Below, in pieces: positions 34,251 through 42,021 of a stretch of 64,000 bases of DNA (positions are counted from its first letter, which is position 1; each line of letters begins with the position of its first letter). The DNA is taken from assembly GCF_002366715.1 (NCBI RefSeq), contig NZ_DFBS01000045.1:372001-436000 (forward strand). Reading direction: 5' to 3'. Both the position numbers and the translations under genes were made by a program. Source of the DNA: Halomonas sp. UBA3074 (lineage in GTDB: Bacteria > Pseudomonadota > Gammaproteobacteria > Pseudomonadales > Halomonadaceae). Below the pieces are notes generated by a model, which was given only the letters and a program-made list of their open reading frames with translations, was not told the DNA's origin and ran no database searches.

Positions 34251-34406
34251 CGTTGAAAGCCCACAGCTGAGATAGTCAGTCGCCCTAAGCGCCCTGTGCT
34301 AAGCTGGATTTGGTACGCTAAACTGTTATGGCGATCATGTCAGCGCGTTCATCTGGCCATAAGATGGGCAGTCTAATACCTGTTATGAATTAAAGAGGAG
34401 CATCAG

Positions 34407-35171
34407 TTGGCTGACATGACTAACTCAGCACATAGAATACTCGCAGTTGTGCAAAAAGCGTCCGGCCAGCCGGATGATAAGTCCACGGCAGAGGCATGGG
34501 CATCTGTCTTGGGCCTAGATGAAAAGACTGCTAAATCAGACCCTCATCCGATCTACGCTCAATTACAGCTTGTGCGGGAGGAAATCGACGGTATTTCTAG
34601 ATCAATGTCTACCGTGGAAATTCCTGTTGACTTATATGGGCCTTACCTTGAGAGAGTTTCGAAAACAGTTTCGGTTACCAATCTTGCTGCACCTTGGAGA
34701 AATTACAAAAAACACCTTCAGCCAGATGTGGTGCTTTGTTTGAAATATTGTGCTGCGTTGCTTCCAGCGGAAGAGCCAATTGATCACGAAGAGCTTCAGC
34801 GCATCCTTGACCGGGTTCAGGAGCTAAGGCAAGAAATCGAAAACAGTTCATTGTCCGGCCATGTATATGATTTCCTCGCCGGGCAACTGGATATCATTGA
34901 AAAATCCATTAAGCAGTATCCAATCAAGGGTGCGGAGTCAATCCGGAAGGCATTCTCTGAGGGTTTTGCGGATTTAGCTAATCGCGCAGATGATCTGCGA
35001 AATGAGGATGATAGGGAAGAAGCTGCGAAGGTGGCAGGATTATGGGCTTCGTTGAAGCGCGCAGGAAATGCAGTGGTTGATGCTGATCGCATTGCAACTG
35101 CTTATGTAAACCTGATTGAAAAGGGACAAACGGCTGCCGACGCTGTCACCGGCCTACTGCAAAACTCATAA
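34407..35171 (+). CDS. Cassette 1: unknown helical protein
   Basis: 254 residues, no family recognised. It is predicted mostly alpha-helical and soluble, with a Glu-rich central coil (EELQRILDRVQELRQEIEN) and a C-terminal helix with AAKVAGLWASLKRAGNAVVDAD. Initiation is at TTG, chosen because AGAGGAG sits seven bases ahead; the next ATG is nine bases further and poorly spaced. Base use is more AT-rich than the neighbours. Its stop lies inside the first half-site of attC1, typical of an integron cassette. Confidence 0.7.
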   Translation: MADMTNSAHRILAVVQKASGQPDDKSTAEAWASVLGLDEKTAKSDPHPIYAQLQLVREEIDGISRSMSTVEIPVDLYGPYLERVSKTVSVTNLAAPWRNYKKHLQPDVVLCLKYCAALLPAEEPIDHEELQRILDRVQELRQEIENSSLSGHVYDFLAGQLDIIEKSIKQYPIKGAESIRKAFSEGFADLANRADDLRNEDDREEAAKVAGLWASLKRAGNAVVDADRIATAYVNLIEKGQTAADAVTGLLQNS

Positions 35172-35236
35172 CAAATGACAGTTGCCGGACGCATCTACGC
35201 TGGCACTCCCGCACTCCGCAAAGCCAGTTGTTATGT
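35166..35236 (+). repeat. attC-like site 1 (71 bp)
   Basis: The outer boxes TCATAAC (35166-35172) and GTTATGT (35230-35236) are near-perfect inverted complements, extended to CATAACAA/TTGTTATG. Inner blocks TTGCCGGA and TCCGCAA pair with one unpaired base, as in bottom-strand folded attC sites. It begins in the stop codon of cassette 1 and ends 20 bp before the start of cassette 2. Confidence 0.65.
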
Positions 35237-35256
35237 GGGAAATAGGAGTTAAGTGA

Positions 35257-35709
35257 ATGGCTTATGCCGACCATGTGCCGAGAAAAGTTTGGGATTAAAG
35301 ATATGAGTGGTTGCGCCAAGTGGAGGAAGAGTGTCTGCATCCATTGGCCTCTTACCTCCTGAGTTCACAAGGTATCTTTGTCGCATATGATATTGAAGCA
35401 GCTTTTTGTGCTGGCGCTTGGGTTTCTGTAATTGTTTTGGCGCATGCTGCCATAGACGCAACAATGCGAGATACGGAGGCTTTGGATTATCGTTCTAACT
35501 CGAAAGTCATATTCAATGATGATCTTGATTTGGAGTGTCTTAGGAAAACTAGAAACACACTGGTACATGTTTCTGAGGGCGGTCAGTCTAAGTTCCTGCC
35601 AGAAGGTGAAATGGACAATATCGCTGAGTATCATGATTCTTTAAGAGAGGCAGCAGAGAAATCAATTCGGCTATTGTTTAAGGCTATTTATGCAAATCCA
35701 GGCATATAA
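35257..35709 (+). pseudogene. Cassette 2: HEPN-like protein gene with nonsense codon 14
   Basis: An ATG at 35257, eight bases after AGGAG, opens MAYADHVPRKVWD and then meets TAA (35296-35298). The same frame continues as RYEWLRQVEEECLHPL to 35709 (150 codons in all). The remaining part has helices and an Rx4H motif (RNTLVH, codons 99-104) as in HEPN ribonucleases and nucleotide-binding helical domains. Without read-through, only re-initiation at TTG 35311, with no good ribosome site, could make the rest. It is framed by attC1 and attC2. Confidence 0.65.
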
Positions 35710-35788
35710 TCAAGTGCACCAATTCGCTACGGCTTTCGGCCCGCCGGACTTGTTCCTGCGTCGCTTGCTGTTGTGCACGGCGTTAGTT
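35706..35788 (+). repeat. attC-like site 2 (about 83 bp)
   Basis: The right box GTTAGTT (35782-35788) within GGCGTTAGTT is typical of attC ends. Inner GTGCAC copies at 35714-35719 and 35773-35778 form the matched L-type arms. The left box ATAATC, overlapping the cassette 2 stop, is degenerate. It is the weakest of the three sites but correctly placed between two genes. Confidence 0.5.
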
Positions 35789-35799
35789 GCTTTGATGCG

Positions 35800-36717
35800 A
35801 TGAAACAGACTTACTTCTTTCCTTTGTCGTTTCTAATCCCCAATTTCGAGGGGGAAACGATAAACGTCGGCCAGTTTTCGTTGCGTAAAAGGCGCTGGGA
35901 TACATCCACATTTGACTTTGCGACTTTGGCCACAAAACACAAGCTTCACCTGCCATATCAACTGATGGATGTGCTTATTGGCAAGTGCAATTGCGAGCTT
36001 GCGATTGCGGGAAAAGACACATTCGAAGCAGCGGCTGATACGTTCCAAAGTTTTCGATTGGGTCTTTATCTACAAGGAGTTTCTCCGTTTCTTGTCCCCT
36101 ACAGCACCACTGAATCTATCAACGATTACTCCGGAGTCAATGAGCGTGATTCTGCGATAAGTCGCGGGGTGCTACCCAAAATTGAATCTGCATTTTCCTC
36201 CCATAATCACGAGCTTGAAGCCTGGCCGATGGAGTTAACAACTCAATGCATGGTAATACCAAGCGCATTTGGTCTGAGCTCGCAAAAAATTGAGTCTGCG
36301 GTCGCGTTTGCCCAGGCTTGGGGAGAGCTAGCGTCGGATAACCCTACTCTTCAAGTTGTCACGCGTACATCTGCTTCAGCAGTCGTCCTAGGTTCGTATG
36401 AGCAGTCGATCCTCCACATCTGGACAGCTATCGAAGCTCTTTTCAAATCAGTTAGCTCAGAAGTTAATTTTCGTTTGTCGTTATATCTTACACAGCTGTG
36501 TGCCGAAGGCGAGGCGCGGAAGGTCTTCCATTCGAACGCTAAGTCTGCATACAACATACGAAGTAAGATTGCGCATGGCGCGTCTAAGAAGGTCACGTTC
36601 GAGCAATGGAAGCAAGCCTGGGATCTCTTGCTTGCATCGGTCTCCGCGATTGAGAAAAGGGGCCGACTCCCAAATGAAGAGGATCTTTTAGATGAACTTC
36701 TATCAGCAAGCACCTAA
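35800..36717 (+). CDS. Cassette 3: Apea-like HEPN-domain protein
   Basis: This 305-residue protein has a C-terminal domain (~195-290) that matches the ApeA-like HEPN pattern. A helix SILHIWTAIEALFKSVSSE is followed by FRLSLYLTQL and the Rx4H motif in YNIRSKIAHGAS (Arg254, His259). The N-terminal ~190 residues are mixed alpha/beta and not recognised. An upstream in-frame GTG (35773) falls inside attC2, so the ATG at 35800 is chosen. HEPN proteins of this type occur in anti-phage systems and cleave RNA; that role is inference here. Confidence 0.7.
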   Translation: MKQTYFFPLSFLIPNFEGETINVGQFSLRKRRWDTSTFDFATLATKHKLHLPYQLMDVLIGKCNCELAIAGKDTFEAAADTFQSFRLGLYLQGVSPFLVPYSTTESINDYSGVNERDSAISRGVLPKIESAFSSHNHELEAWPMELTTQCMVIPSAFGLSSQKIESAVAFAQAWGELASDNPTLQVVTRTSASAVVLGSYEQSILHIWTAIEALFKSVSSEVNFRLSLYLTQLCAEGEARKVFHSNAKSAYNIRSKIAHGASKKVTFEQWKQAWDLLLASVSAIEKRGRLPNEEDLLDELLSAST

Positions 36718-36782
36718 CCATCGCAGGCAATGGGACAAAATTTTCGCGTACTACAATTTTGCCCGTGCTGCGTTACTTAGGC
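36712..36782 (+). repeat. attC-like site 3 (71 bp)
   Basis: The left box ACCTAAC (36712-36718) fits the RYYYAAC consensus exactly and contains the cassette 3 stop. The right end GTTACTTAGGC pairs with it through CCTAA/TTAGG. Arms CGCAG/CTGCG, GGG/CCC and CAAAATT/AATTTTG pair, with extra bases on one side only, the asymmetry characteristic of attC. The right core is not canonical, so the site may be worn. Confidence 0.6.
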
Positions 36783-37000
36783 ACTTTCCTGTCAACTGAT
36801 TAAGCAAATGTTGCCTGTACCTCAGACGAAACGCAGGATGGGTATCTACTGGCGGCACTACTAAAGTATTTCGATAATAATATCAACAATGTGGCGAATG
36901 ACGGGCTCCTTCTCATAGCGCATATGCCATGCCGTGTTGTTCCTCGATGCGGCAGCGCCTTCTTTAGAAGAGATTAATGAGCCATACCCCATCATAACCG

Positions 37001-37174
37001 CTACATATCTTCCAGCCCGCCCTCATCAAACAGCGAAAGCTGCTGTCGATTATCGGCTTTCGCTTTTTTAGCGCGCCGAGCGGGAGGCCGACGCTGGCTG
37101 GCGAGCTTATCCACAATGGCTTGGCTGGCTTCTCTGGCGTCCGGGGTGCGGCGAAGCTCATAGAGCATCTTCTT
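37001..37174 (-). pseudogene. Detached C-terminal tail of the photolyase gene
   Basis: After the TAG at 37175-37177 the same frame continues for 57 codons, beginning KKMLYELRRTPDAREASQ and ending QLSLFDEGGLEDM. Photolyase/cryptochrome proteins of this type often end with a similar LYxLRRxPxAR... tail rich in basic residues. It has no start site of its own worth noting, although an ATG is the third codon. Confidence 0.7.
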
Positions 37175-38581
37175 CTAGTGGCGCGCCTCACATTCAAAGT
37201 CGTTGGGCAGCGGGTAGTGCTCGCCGGGTTGAAAGCCGAACCGCTGGCGTAGGCTTTTGGGTAGTGCCCAGGGCTTGGCGCGCCACTCTAACGACAGAGC
37301 CGTTAATTCCGGCACCCAGCGGGCGACAAACTCTCCGCTGGGGTCGTTATCCTCCGCCTGTTTGATGGGGTTATACACCCGCAGGGCGTTGGTGCCCGTG
37401 GCGCCTGCCTGCATCTGCACCTGGGGGTAGTGAATGCCAGGCTCAAAATCGGTAAACAGACGCGCCAAGTGCAAGGCGGGTTCGTACCAGTGCAGCCCCA
37501 GGCCAAAGGTGGCGTGGGAGATCAGCATGGCGCGCATGCGAAAATTGATCCAGCCGGTGGCAATCAGGCTGCGCATGCATGCATCGACAAGCGGCACGCC
37601 GGTTTGGCCGCGCTTCCAGGCGATCAGGTTAGGATGTTCGGGATCACGCTCCCGCAGGCCGCGCAGCGCGGGGTGCAGCGTTTGTGACTCTATGCTCGGC
37701 TCACTTTCCAGCTTCTGAATAAAGTGACAATGCCAGTGTAGCCGGGAAGCGAAGGCGCGCAGCGAGCGGGACCACGGCGTGTCTTCAGCATGCTTCTTTC
37801 GCTGGCGGCGCAGCGACTGCACGACTTCGCGCATGGATAGAGTGCCCCAGGCCAAGTGGGGCGAAAGCCGTGAGCCAAATTCCCAGGCGAGTAGCGGTTT
37901 AGAAATGGAGCCGCGATAGCGCCGCCCGCGCTGGCTTATGAAGCTGCGCCACAGGGCGCGGCCTTCGCTACGCCCCCCTGGCTGTCGCTCGGGGCAGGGC
38001 GTGGTATCAAACCCTAACGTCTGGCCGTTAAGCTGTTCGACATCAATATGGTGGAAGGCTTGCCAACCCTCAGCCGCCTGGGCGTTTTGCGGGGCAGTGG
38101 CAGTGTGAGCCGTCATTAACGTTTCCCACTGCTTTTCCCAGGCGTTGCGGTCAGCCACTCTGGATTTTAAACCACGCACAACGCCGTGCTGGCGCGCTTC
38201 ATGCCATGGCGTGTCGTGCTGCTGGCACCACGCTTTAACGCGAAGGTCGCGGGCAAAGCTCCAGGCGTTGCCGGTCTCCTCGTGGGAATGCAGCACCAGC
38301 TCGCCATAGTGCGCTTTGAGGGCGTTCAAACCATCAACGATATCACCCTGCCAAATACACAGCGGCAGGCTGAGGGTTGCCAGGGCGCTTGAAAGGTCGA
38401 TAAGCGAGTCAGCGGCAAACTGCCAGTGGCGCAGGGCGCTGTCTGGTGCCTGCCACTGGCCGGGCTCGATGGCGAAGAGTGGCAACACGGGGCCCGCCGC
38501 GGCGGCGTTAGCCAGCGGCGCATGGTCGTGAATGCGCAAATCGCGTTTGAACCAAACGACCTGGAGGGGTGCCTTAGTCAT
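37175..38581 (-). CDS. DNA photolyase/cryptochrome family protein, cut by an in-frame amber codon
   Basis: 468 residues are encoded before TAG. The N-terminal photolyase alpha/beta domain (VVWFKRDLRIHDHAPLANAA) covers ~1-140. The FAD-binding helical domain includes YRGSISKPLLAWEFGSRLSPHLAWGTLSMRE, ACMRSLIATGWINFRMRAM and HYPQVQMQAGATGTNALRVYNP. The start is the ATG at 38581; a TTG lies two codons upstream. The core needed for FAD binding is complete, so the truncated protein may still fold. Family members repair UV dimers or sense blue light. Confidence 0.85.
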   Translation of the reverse strand: MTKAPLQVVWFKRDLRIHDHAPLANAAAAGPVLPLFAIEPGQWQAPDSALRHWQFAADSLIDLSSALATLSLPLCIWQGDIVDGLNALKAHYGELVLHSHEETGNAWSFARDLRVKAWCQQHDTPWHEARQHGVVRGLKSRVADRNAWEKQWETLMTAHTATAPQNAQAAEGWQAFHHIDVEQLNGQTLGFDTTPCPERQPGGRSEGRALWRSFISQRGRRYRGSISKPLLAWEFGSRLSPHLAWGTLSMREVVQSLRRQRKKHAEDTPWSRSLRAFASRLHWHCHFIQKLESEPSIESQTLHPALRGLRERDPEHPNLIAWKRGQTGVPLVDACMRSLIATGWINFRMRAMLISHATFGLGLHWYEPALHLARLFTDFEPGIHYPQVQMQAGATGTNALRVYNPIKQAEDNDPSGEFVARWVPELTALSLEWRAKPWALPKSLRQRFGFQPGEHYPLPNDFECEARH

Positions 38582-38711
38582 TAACAAGACCGATACCTGG
38601 CGGTTGAGGGCTATTCGTCGCTACACCTGTTCGTCATCACACCAGGACGTTACCATCAAGCCAGCATTTGCGTAATCCATTCAGCAGAACCCTATCAACA
38701 GGAGCGTCACC

Positions 38712-39014
38712 ATGTATATCGCCATGAACCGTTTTCGGATTGCCCCAGGCCGTGAAGAGGACTTTCTAGAAGTGTGGCGCAACCGCGACTCTCACCTGGA
38801 TGAAGTGCCGGGCTTCAAGCAATTCAAGATGCTGCAGGGTGAAAAGCAGGAAGACCACACCGTGTTTATCTCCCACAGCGTGTGGGAATCCGAAGAAGCC
38901 TTCCGCGACTGGACCAAGTCAGACGCGTTCCGCAAAGCGCATGCCAATGCCAAAGCGCCGGAAGGCATCTACCTTGGCCCGCCCAAGTTTGAAGGTTATG
39001 AGGTGGTGCTGTAA
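38712..39014 (+). CDS. Antibiotic biosynthesis monooxygenase (ABM/IsdG-like) protein
   Basis: This 100-residue dimeric ferredoxin-like fold protein has the ABM pattern MNRFRIAPGREEDFLEVW, a GFKQFKMLQGE strand, SVWESEEAFRDWTKSDAF and a conserved His in FRKAHANAKA. It has a strong CAGGAG site. Family members include heme-degrading IsdG-type enzymes and small quinone-forming monooxygenases. Function here is undetermined. It is monocistronic and convergent with menA. Confidence 0.85.
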   Translation: MYIAMNRFRIAPGREEDFLEVWRNRDSHLDEVPGFKQFKMLQGEKQEDHTVFISHSVWESEEAFRDWTKSDAFRKAHANAKAPEGIYLGPPKFEGYEVVL

Positions 39015-39043
39015 GGCTCGTGTTGCTCAATTGAGTCAGTTGT

Positions 39044-39065
39044 CAGCGGGGTGGTTGCCCCGCTG
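39044..39065. terminator. Hairpin between convergent ABM and menA genes
   Basis: CAGCGGGG (39044-39051) and CCCCGCTG (39058-39065) form a perfect 8-bp GC-rich stem with a 6-nt loop in the 61-bp convergent spacer. U tracts are poor on both strands. Confidence 0.5.
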
Positions 39066-39075
39066 TTAGCGTTAA

Positions 39076-40002
39076 CTAAAATAATGCCAAACCAATAGAG
39101 AGCAGCACGCTGTAAAGCAGCGTTGAAATGGCCGTTTTCTTCAGCATGCCGGTGAGAATTTCGCCATCACGGCTATGTTTTAATGTTCTGGCGGCATCCA
39201 TCAGCGGCTTGACCACCAGCAGGCAACTCCATCCCGCCAACGGCACCGGCAGCGCAACCAAGTAGATTAACGTCAGTAACAGCGCCAATCCTAGCAGTGA
39301 CCAGTGGTAGTGAATCGCGTTAGCGCGGCCCAGCCGCACCGCCAGGGTAATTTTGCCGTTACGCGCATCGCTTTCGATATCGCGCACGTTATTCACATTG
39401 AGCACGGCGGTTGCCAGCAGCCCACACGCCGCAGCGGGCAGAAAGGGCAGCCCACTTAGTTGCTGGGTATAAAGGAAGTAAGTACCCATAACACCGAGCA
39501 GTCCGAAAAACACAAAGACTGAAATATCGCCCAATCCACGATACCCATAGGGCGTGCCGCCCAGCCCAACGGTATAGGTCACCGCGGCTAATAAAGCGGC
39601 GGCGCCTAGCAGCACGAAGGTGACAATATATCCCCACTGGTTTCCGAAGGCGGTAACCAACAATGAAAGCCCTAAGAGCGCTGCCACAGTGGCCGTTATT
39701 ATCATTCCTCTGCGCATGGCCTGTGGGCTTAGCAAGCCTGAAGAGACCGCCCGTACCGGCCCAATGCGCGCCTGGTCGTCGGCGCCGGACACTGCATCGC
39801 CATAGTCATTGGCTAGGTTGGAGAGTACCTGCAGTGAAATCGCTGTCAGCAGAGCAAGCAAGAGCACACCAGCATCAAAAGCATCCGCACTCGCCGCTAG
39901 CCCGCTACCCAGCAGAATAGAAGCGCACGCCAGAGGGAGGGTGCGGGGGCGAGCAGCTAGCAACCAGGCTTGATAATGGTGGCGCTTAGCGTGTGGTTCC
40001 AT
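39076..40002 (-). CDS. menA: 1,4-dihydroxy-2-naphthoate polyprenyltransferase
   Basis: This UbiA-superfamily protein of 308 residues has about eight or nine membrane helices. The first Asp-rich motif is LANDYGDAVSGAD and the second NVNNVRDIESDARNGKITLAV, both diagnostic of MenA. The frame is open to 40065, but the ATG at 40002 gives the standard N-terminus (YQAWLLAARPRTLPLA). It attaches the isoprenoid tail to dihydroxynaphthoate in the inner membrane. The other men genes lie within 13 kb, with menF, menD and menH divergent from it. Confidence 0.92.
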   Translation of the reverse strand: MEPHAKRHHYQAWLLAARPRTLPLACASILLGSGLAASADAFDAGVLLLALLTAISLQVLSNLANDYGDAVSGADDQARIGPVRAVSSGLLSPQAMRRGMIITATVAALLGLSLLVTAFGNQWGYIVTFVLLGAAALLAAVTYTVGLGGTPYGYRGLGDISVFVFFGLLGVMGTYFLYTQQLSGLPFLPAAACGLLATAVLNVNNVRDIESDARNGKITLAVRLGRANAIHYHWSLLGLALLLTLIYLVALPVPLAGWSCLLVVKPLMDAARTLKHSRDGEILTGMLKKTAISTLLYSVLLSIGLALF

Positions 40003-40160
40003 TAGGTCGATATTCCTTGATTCAGGTTTAAATAACAGCTTCAGGGGGTAATAGTAAACATTCATTAATGTATAGTTAACTGCTAAAAAGCAGACCTAAG
40101 TCAAAATAAGCAGTGATGCTTTGCGCCACACTCAGCCACCCCGACTCAGGAGTTTACGTG

Positions 40161-40649
40161 ATGATTGGCAGCTTATTTAGACATAACAAATATATGGCGG
40201 TAGTTTGGCTACTGCTACGGCTCTATTTAGGCATCACTTGGCTAACACTGGGCATCGGTAAGATGACAGGAGGCTTTAATGCCGAGGGCTTCTTGAACAA
40301 TGCTGTTGCCAACCCTGTGATGCGCGAGGGAAGCGCGGTTTACCCTAATTACGTCGCTTTTCTCGAAAATGTTGCGTTGCCCAATGCGGATGCCATTAAT
40401 TTCATTATACCGTTGGGAGAAATATTAGTTGGCCTGGGTTTGATTGTTGGTGTGCTGACCTCGTTTGCTGCGTTTTTCGCCATCGTGATGAACATGTCTT
40501 TCTTGATGGCGGGCACGGTGTCCACCAATCCTTGGATGATTGCGCTAACCTTCTTCTTGCTGGTGGCGGGCGCGAATGCTGGCCGCTTGGGCGGAGATCG
40601 TTGGCTGCTGCCCTATATAAAGCACAAGCTAGGTTGGGCGTATAGGTAG
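40161..40649 (+). CDS. DoxX-family membrane protein
   Basis: This 162-residue protein has four predicted membrane helices and the DoxX/DoxD layout LLLRLYLGITWLTLGIGKM, IIPLGEILVGLGLIVG and GANAGRLGGDRWLLPY. AGGAG at 40148-40152 supports the ATG at 40161 over upstream in-frame starts. DoxD-type proteins can be quinone-interacting membrane subunits. It lies 20 bp before menF, so a link to quinone metabolism is possible but unproven. Confidence 0.8.
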   Translation: MIGSLFRHNKYMAVVWLLLRLYLGITWLTLGIGKMTGGFNAEGFLNNAVANPVMREGSAVYPNYVAFLENVALPNADAINFIIPLGEILVGLGLIVGVLTSFAAFFAIVMNMSFLMAGTVSTNPWMIALTFFLLVAGANAGRLGGDRWLLPYIKHKLGWAYR

Positions 40650-40669
40650 CAGATAGCAGGTAATCATAA

Positions 40670-42016
40670 ATGCTTGCTCATAGGCGAATTATGCATTCTT
40701 TACACCCTGTTGAAGCACTTAAGCACCAGCTTGATTCGCTTTGTCATACTGCTAAAAAAGGGTTTATCCGCCTAAGTACGCCCTGTCAGGTCGGTAACCT
40801 AATGGGGTGGCTAAGCGTGCAGAGTGTTTACCCCCGCCTCTATTGGAGGGCGCGTGATGTGGGCGCTGTTGAGTATGCGGCGCTAGGGGTTGTTAAGGCG
40901 TTTGATTCGCTAGCGGCGCTGCAGGCTGACCTAGCCACGCTGGCCGATAATGGTGGCGAGCAGCCGGACTACTTCGGTGGTATGGCCTTCGACCCTGAGG
41001 CACCTGGGTGGCAGCACTTCCCCGGCTGTTACTTTTTGCTGCCACGTATAGTACTTAGGCGCCATCAAGGTGGGGCGACGCTATCACTCAACCTGCGTTT
41101 TGATGACCGTTGCCCAGAGGCTGAGATAGCCCAGGCTCGTGCCTGTTTGGCTGCGCTGAAACAGGAGCAACCGCTGCCTTGCCTATTGCCGCATGTCTAT
41201 CAGCGTGAAGACTGCCCCACCCTGAAAGAGTGGATGGCGTCGGTGGCGCAGGTCACTCATCCTGATCAGTTGGGCCACACACCCAAAGTAGTGCTTTCCC
41301 GGGAGACCTGCCTCACGACACCTGAAACGCCTAGCCCTTGGTCGCTGCTAGCACGCTGGCAGGCCGGTACCGTCGACTGCTTTCACTTTGGCGTTCAATT
41401 GACACCGCATGAAGCGTTTATCGGCTGCCCGCCGGAACGGCTTTATAAGCGTGAAGACAGACATTTGGTTAGTGAGGCGCTGGCAGGCACCACCCGCCGT
41501 GGGCAGGAGGCCCAACAAGATCAAGCGCTTGCCGATACACTGCTTGCTGATAAGAAAAACAATCTGGAAAACCAGTGCGTCTATCAGCAACTTTTGACCC
41601 AGCTTGAACCGCTTTCTTCGCAAGTCCAGATGGGCGAGGCGCATATTGTTAAGCTGCGCTCGGTGCAGCATATCCGACGCCTGATTCACGCCGAGCTTCA
41701 CAGTGACATCACCGACCAGCAACTGCTTGCAGTACTGCCGCCTACCCCGGCAGTAGGCGGTGTTCCCCGCGACTCGTCACTGGCTTTTATTCGCCAGCAT
41801 GAGCGCCATCAACGTGGCTGGTATGCGGGCGTTTTCGGTCGAATTAATCACGCCAGTAGCGACTTGGCGGTCGCTATCCGTTGCGCCCATATCAGCCCAA
41901 AAACGATTCGGCTGTATGCCGGGGCAGGCATTGTGGCAGGCTCACAGCCTGAAGAGGAGTGGCGCGAACTGGATACCAAAATCGCTGATATCATGTCACT
42001 ACTCGGAATGGGATAA
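40670..42016 (+). CDS. menF: Isochorismate synthase (menaquinone-specific)
   Basis: This 448-residue protein has the chorismate-binding domain at ~190-440: FHFGVQLTPHEAFIGCPPERLYKRE, EALAGTTRRG, the metal-binding EAHIVKLRSVQHIRR and the C-terminal HPTPAVGG-equivalent LPPTPAVGGVP. The final IRLYAGAGIVAGSQPEEEWRE is typical. It converts chorismate to isochorismate. It is followed by menD after five bases; MenF rather than EntC is clear from this context. Confidence 0.92.
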   Translation: MLAHRRIMHSLHPVEALKHQLDSLCHTAKKGFIRLSTPCQVGNLMGWLSVQSVYPRLYWRARDVGAVEYAALGVVKAFDSLAALQADLATLADNGGEQPDYFGGMAFDPEAPGWQHFPGCYFLLPRIVLRRHQGGATLSLNLRFDDRCPEAEIAQARACLAALKQEQPLPCLLPHVYQREDCPTLKEWMASVAQVTHPDQLGHTPKVVLSRETCLTTPETPSPWSLLARWQAGTVDCFHFGVQLTPHEAFIGCPPERLYKREDRHLVSEALAGTTRRGQEAQQDQALADTLLADKKNNLENQCVYQQLLTQLEPLSSQVQMGEAHIVKLRSVQHIRRLIHAELHSDITDQQLLAVLPPTPAVGGVPRDSSLAFIRQHERHQRGWYAGVFGRINHASSDLAVAIRCAHISPKTIRLYAGAGIVAGSQPEEEWRELDTKIADIMSLLGMG

Positions 42017-42021
42017 CGTAG

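Noticed and set aside
34320..34388. A complete attC or attI site ahead of cassette 1
   Set aside because: Only a GTTATGA core at 34382-34388 and a TTATGGC/GCCATAA repeat are seen; no matched pair of boxes flanks them.
36861..36995. Minus-strand 44-codon frame starting MMGYGSLISSKEG after the photolyase tail
   Set aside because: No ribosome-binding site and no recognised homology beyond a short GYGSL string; too weak to call a gene. The 36783-37000 stretch otherwise holds nothing I recognise.
39943..40161. FNR-type site between menA and the DoxX gene
   Set aside because: A TTGAT half-site is present, but the other half (ATCAA) is missing at the required spacing.
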